The translations under genes and the position numbers were made by a program. From positions 512,762 through 576,761 of the forward strand of contig NZ_JBFCVK010000001.1 of the NCBI RefSeq assembly GCF_040712085.1: a stretch of DNA of 64,000 nucleotides. The letters are read 5' to 3'. Positions 61,193 through 64,000 of this stretch are shown here, one piece after another. The first letter of the stretch is position 1; each line of letters begins with the position of its first letter. The notes beneath the pieces were generated by a model that worked only from the letters and a program-made list of their open reading frames with translations, ran no database searches and was not told the origin of the DNA. The stretch comes from Aquibaculum sediminis (lineage in GTDB: Bacteria > Pseudomonadota > Alphaproteobacteria > Kiloniellales > DSM-21159).

Positions 61193-62289
61193 GCCGCCCC
61201 TGCCCTGCTGAGGTCCTCGTGAATCATGCGCGTGAGCATGCCCTCGCGCAGCCCCCGGTCCGCCACACGCAGGCGCGTGAGCGGCCAGAGCTCCAGAACG
61301 GCCTCGACAATGGCGCAACCGGCCACCACGAGATCCGCCCGTTGAATGCCGATGCAGGGATGCGCCGCGCGGGCCGGGAAGTCCAGCTCGCGCACAAGCC
61401 GGCTGGTCTGCAAGACCGTCTCGCGGCTCAGATGCAGCCCGTCCACCCGGTCGCGCTGATAGCGGGGCAGGTCAAGGTGCACCCCGGCCAGGGTGGTCAC
61501 CGTGCCGGAAGTGCCCACGAGTTGCAGCGCACCGGCCTGCGCCAGGGCGAGCAGTTCGCCCTTGGGGTCGAAGCTATGCAGCGCTTCGGTGACCTGAGCC
61601 ATCATCCGGCGGTACACCATCTCCGAGACATCGCGCCCACCGTGCCGCTCGGCCAGGGTAACCACGCCGAACGGCAGCGAGAGCGAGCGGCGCAAGCGCC
61701 CGATGGCCTCCCCCTTGTCGCGTTCAAGCCAGCAAACCTCGGTGGAGCCGCCGCCGATATCGAGCACCAGGACATGGGGGCGTTCCGGCTCGAACAGCGG
61801 CGCACAGCCGTGATAGGCCAGCTCCGCCTCCTCGGCGGTGGTGATCACCTCCAGGTCCAGTCCGGTCTCCTGGCGCACGCGATCGAGAAAGACCGTGCCG
61901 TTCTCTGCCCTGCGGCAGGCTTCGGTGGCAATGGCGCGCAGCCGCTCGACCCGGCGATAGCGCAGCTTGCGCATGCAGACCGCCAGCGCCGCCACGGTGC
62001 GATCCATCGCCGCCTCACTCAGCCGTCCGCTGTTCTCCAGCCCTTCACCCAGCCGCACGATGCGCGAGAAGGCATCGACGACACGAAAGGCGTCTCCGGC
62101 GCGCCGCGCCACCAGCAAGCGGCAGTTGTTGGTGCCAAGGTCGAGCGCGGCGTAGACCGAGGGGAGGCCCGCCGCCACGGAAACCGGGCCGTAATCGCCC
62201 AACGCGGCGCTCTGCCCAGCCGCGCCAGCGCCCTCCCGCCTCTCGCCTCCGTGCGCAACGGCTGTCTCTGCAAGCTCGGAATCATCCAT
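61189..62289 (-). CDS. ppx: Ppx/GppA exopolyphosphatase family protein
   Basis: The 366-aa protein has the sugar kinase/actin-type phosphate loops ALDLGTNNCRLLV, LDIGGGSTEVCW and the Glu catalytic region EEAELAYHG, and the ordered GTSGTVTTLAGVHL. It hydrolyses polyphosphate or pppGpp; the two activities cannot be separated by eye. The length is the short form without the C-terminal HD domain. rlmE follows in a 4-nt overlap. Confidence 0.9.
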   Translation of the reverse strand: MDDSELAETAVAHGGERREGAGAAGQSAALGDYGPVSVAAGLPSVYAALDLGTNNCRLLVARRAGDAFRVVDAFSRIVRLGEGLENSGRLSEAAMDRTVAALAVCMRKLRYRRVERLRAIATEACRRAENGTVFLDRVRQETGLDLEVITTAEEAELAYHGCAPLFEPERPHVLVLDIGGGSTEVCWLERDKGEAIGRLRRSLSLPFGVVTLAERHGGRDVSEMVYRRMMAQVTEALHSFDPKGELLALAQAGALQLVGTSGTVTTLAGVHLDLPRYQRDRVDGLHLSRETVLQTSRLVRELDFPARAAHPCIGIQRADLVVAGCAIVEAVLELWPLTRLRVADRGLREGMLTRMIHEDLSRAGAA

Positions 62290-62390
62290 AACACCATTCT
62301 ACGGATCACAGCCCGCCGTGACCAGATGCCCATCTGCCCCACGCATTCCTGATGCGGTCTCATTGACATCGCGCTGTGCGCGGAAGGGGG

Positions 62391-62420
62391 TTGAAACGCC
62401 CCGGTCACCTGGACTAGATA
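62391..62420 (+). promoter_or_regulatory. Promoter of tRNA-Gln
   Basis: TTGAAA (62391-62396), 18 nt, TAGATA (62415-62420) gives a sigma-70-type promoter with initiation about 30 nt before the mature tRNA 5' end. Confidence 0.55.
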
Positions 62421-62456
62421 CTGCCTAGCAACGGCGGCAGCGCCCCGCGGCCCTGT

Positions 62457-62530
62457 TGGGGGATAGTTTAATGGTAGAACGGCGGACTCTGACTCCGCTA
62501 GTCCTGGTTCGAGTCCAGGTCCCCCAGCCA
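62457..62530 (+). tRNA. tRNA-Gln (anticodon CTG)
   Basis: The acceptor TGGGGGA pairs with TCCCCCA (the U1-A72 pair is typical of tRNA-Gln); the anticodon loop is CTCTGAC between GCGGA and TCCGC, giving anticodon CTG for CAG codons; the T arm is CTGGTTCGAGTCCAG. CCA is encoded at 62528-62530. Confidence 0.97.
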
Positions 62531-62548
62531 AACAAAATCAACGAGTCA

Positions 62549-62569
62549 GGCCCCGTCAGGGGCCTTTTT
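62549..62569 (+). terminator. Rho-independent terminator of tRNA-Gln
   Basis: GGCCCC (62549-62554), loop GTCA, GGGGCC (62559-62564) followed by TTTTT is a textbook intrinsic terminator 18 nt after the tRNA. Confidence 0.85.
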
Positions 62570-62570
62570 C

Positions 62571-62882
62571 ACGCCGGGGCAGACCGATTTCGTGGCGCCG
62601 CAGCACCCCGGCAGCCGCGCGAACAGGCGCCGGCCTGCACTGCGATGACACAGCCCGCTCGACGTCCCATTCTCGCCAAGACCTTATATTGCGAGCGAGA
62701 GGTCTCCCTCGCCGGAAGCGAGTTTCTGCGCGGCCGCCCTATTCCCTGATTGCGACTGCGGCGACTTCCTGCCTATCGTCACGAGACAAGCGCGTGGAGA
62801 CGACGCGCATGTGGCAGATCGCGCCTGATTGGTAGCACTGACACCCGCCGTCACGCGATCCGCCAACCAGGGAGGGGATGGA
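62571..62882. other. Intergenic region before the lipoprotein gene
   Basis: No gene is supported in these 312 bases. TTGCGA (62750-62755), 18 nt, TATCGT (62774-62779) is a weak promoter-like pair about 100 nt before the next gene. No repeat, tRNA fragment or integrase site was seen next to the tRNA. Confidence 0.4.
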
Positions 62883-63431
62883 ATGAGACAAATCTATAAG
62901 TTGGGGCTGAGCGCCCTGCCGCTGCTGATACTGACCAGCGGCTGCATCGGCGCGGCCACGGAAGGGGCCAACATAGCCAAGGACAAGGCGGTTCTGGCTT
63001 CGAACATCGATGACGCCCGGGCCGGCGATGCCGAGGCGCAGTACAAGGTCGGCGATGCGCTCTGCTGCTCGGTGAACGAAGGCCACGGCTTCTACGATAC
63101 GCCGGAGTCGGTTGCCTGGCTTTGCAAGGCAGCGACGCAGGACAATGCCCCGGCGGCCCACATGCTGGGCGAAATCTATGCGGGCGACGTGGTCTCCGGC
63201 GTGCGGGTGCTGCGCCGCGTGGCGCAACGCCTGGCCGGCAGCAGCACCAATCTGCCGGTGTCCTACGCCTGGCTGCGCCGCGCCGCAGCCGGCGGAGAAA
63301 CCGAGGCCGGCGAGACGGCCGACGAACTCTGGGCCAAACTCTCGCGCAGCCAGCGCACCGAGGCTGAATCCATGGCCGAAGGCCGCCAGACCCTCCCCTG
63401 CACCTGGGACGAGGTCATCACCAGCGGGTGA
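62883..63431 (+). CDS. Sel1-like lipoprotein
   Basis: The 182-aa protein has a lipoprotein signal (LSALPLLILTSGC, lipobox TSGC at about residues 17-20) and a mature part of degenerate Sel1-like repeats (AEAQYKVGDALCC, ESVAWLCKAATQDNAPAAHMLGEIYAGD, YAWLRRAAAGGETEAGETADELW). GAGGGGAT lies before the ATG at 62883. It is an outer-membrane or periplasmic lipoprotein with a likely protein-binding role. Several cysteines (Cys-Cys and another later) may form disulfides. The IS630 element is inserted 99 nt after its stop. Confidence 0.75.
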   Translation: MRQIYKLGLSALPLLILTSGCIGAATEGANIAKDKAVLASNIDDARAGDAEAQYKVGDALCCSVNEGHGFYDTPESVAWLCKAATQDNAPAAHMLGEIYAGDVVSGVRVLRRVAQRLAGSSTNLPVSYAWLRRAAAGGETEAGETADELWAKLSRSQRTEAESMAEGRQTLPCTWDEVITSG

Positions 63432-63530
63432 CGGATGCGGTGCACAAAACCGCTCCCTCACCCTACAATGCGCCGCACATAGCAACGCGATATGGCTAGG
63501 TATGCCTTCCCTTGGCAGTCAGGCTTCCTA

Positions 63531-64000
63531 GTGTCCTGGTTCAGAAGTTCTAATCATTGATTGGCTTGCTCTGGGCAGTTTCGCAGGCAGAAGCGCTCGA
63601 TGGAAGCGAGGATGTCGTCGGCGGACTTGGTCCAACGGAAGGGTTTGGGATCGGCGTTGTGCTGCTCGATGAAGGTGGTGATGTCGGCGGTCAACTCGGG
63701 GACGCTGCGATGGACGCCGCGTCGGATCTTTTTGTCGGTGAGCAGGGCGAAGAAGCGCTCCACCTGATTGAGCCATGAGGCGCTGGTGGGCGTGAGATGG
63801 ACATGCCAGCGGGGCCGTTTGGCGAGCCAGTCGCGGACCAGCTTGGTCTTGTGGGTGCCGTAGTTGTCCATCACCAGGTGAACCTCGAGGTCCGGCGGCA
63901 GGTTGGCCTCGATCTGGTCGAGGAACTTGCGGAACTCCACGGCGCGGTGGCGAGGCAAGCATCGGCCGATGACCTTGCCGGTCGCGATGTCCAAGGCCGC
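63531..64000 (-). mobile_element. IS630-family insertion sequence (right part outside window)
   Basis: A transposase gene runs off the window end. The inner boundary is inferred: a TA dinucleotide at 63529-63530, the usual IS630/Tc1 target, is followed by GTGTCCTGGTTCAGAAG, a plausible terminal inverted repeat. The other end and the target duplication are not visible, so the boundary is not proven. Confidence 0.7.
63554..64000 (-). CDS. IS630-family transposase (partial, C-terminal part)
   Basis: The visible C-terminal 148 or so residues contain the DDE-type motifs HLVMDNYGTHKT (second catalytic Asp), TPTSASWLNQVERFF (catalytic Glu) and FIEQHNADPKPFRWTKSADDIL, characteristic of IS630 transposases. 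The N-terminal helix-turn-helix part and first Asp lie outside. No stop or frameshift is seen in the visible part, so it may be active. Confidence 0.9.
   Translation of the reverse strand, partial: AALDIATGKVIGRCLPRHRAVEFRKFLDQIEANLPPDLEVHLVMDNYGTHKTKLVRDWLAKRPRWHVHLTPTSASWLNQVERFFALLTDKKIRRGVHRSVPELTADITTFIEQHNADPKPFRWTKSADDILASIERFCLRNCPEQANQ

Noticed and set aside
62531..62882. Integration site or genomic island next to tRNA-Gln
   Set aside because: No direct repeat of the tRNA 3' end was found and no integrase gene is adjacent; the tRNA has its own terminator.

Overview
The window is a 64 kb stretch of a high-GC alphaproteobacterial chromosome. Supporting evidence is the gene content and order (folK, NYN-domain gene, family 5 uracil-DNA glycosylase, smpB, dapA and a lytic transglycosylase packed together; yejABEF; stand-alone ftsY after mtaB) and candidate promoters of the alphaproteobacterial general stress sigma factor EcfG (GGAAC, 16-17 nt, CGTT). 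Order and family cannot be assigned safely from the sequence. It is mostly vertically inherited chromosome: no prophage, CRISPR array, toxin-antitoxin pair or defence island was seen, and the only clear mobile element is an IS630-type transposase that runs off the right end.

Layout. 1-3.3 kb: end of a small membrane protein, a PmtA-like phospholipid methyltransferase, an ECF-like sigma factor with only region 2, and a UbiD decarboxylase. 3.3-9.2 kb: yejF-yejE-yejB-yejA peptide ABC importer. 9.3-11.2 kb: HisN-type phosphatase and an internally duplicated membrane cytochrome c. 11.4-16.9 kb: kdsB, pheA, exoD, mtaB, ftsY and a DMT transporter. 16.9-21.2 kb: DUF1028 and DinB proteins diverging from a second-type groEL plus nicotinate phosphoribosyltransferase, with an FNR/FixK-like box between. 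21.4-24.8 kb: PRMT-like methyltransferase, SDR, NAD(P)H-hydrate repair enzyme. 24.9-28.9 kb: Spy/CpxP-like periplasmic protein, ECF sigma and anti-sigma pair, sulfite dehydrogenase sorA-sorB. 28.9-36.1 kb: HpcH/HpaI aldolase, Sel1/SPOR envelope protein, gdhA, methyltransferase, tRNA-Arg, lipoprotein hydrolase, ABC-2 type ATPase.

36.2-43.6 kb is a DNA repair block: zinc-finger protein, polA, then ku and ligD behind an EcfG-like promoter, then a general-stress SDR behind a weaker one. 43.6-56 kb holds folK, NYN, UDG, smpB, dapA, slt, a frameshifted haloacid dehalogenase, threonine dehydratase, sulfotransferase, fabI, aroC, GNAT and two overlapping Rnk/GreA-C proteins. 55.8-62.5 kb: an entericidin with an EcfG-like promoter, rpsU with a terminator, and a minus-strand series bdhA, rsmB, guaB, rlmE, ppx/gppA, then tRNA-Gln with promoter and terminator. 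The right end carries a Sel1-type lipoprotein and the IS630 end.

The genes together describe an aerobic or facultative heterotroph importing peptides, oxidising sulfite to c-type cytochromes, and holding two visible regulatory layers: general stress (EcfG) over end joining, an SDR and an entericidin, and low oxygen (FNR/FixK) over chaperonin and NAD salvage. I did not find a convincing wholly new multi-gene system; the most useful leads are these control sites and several atypical proteins.
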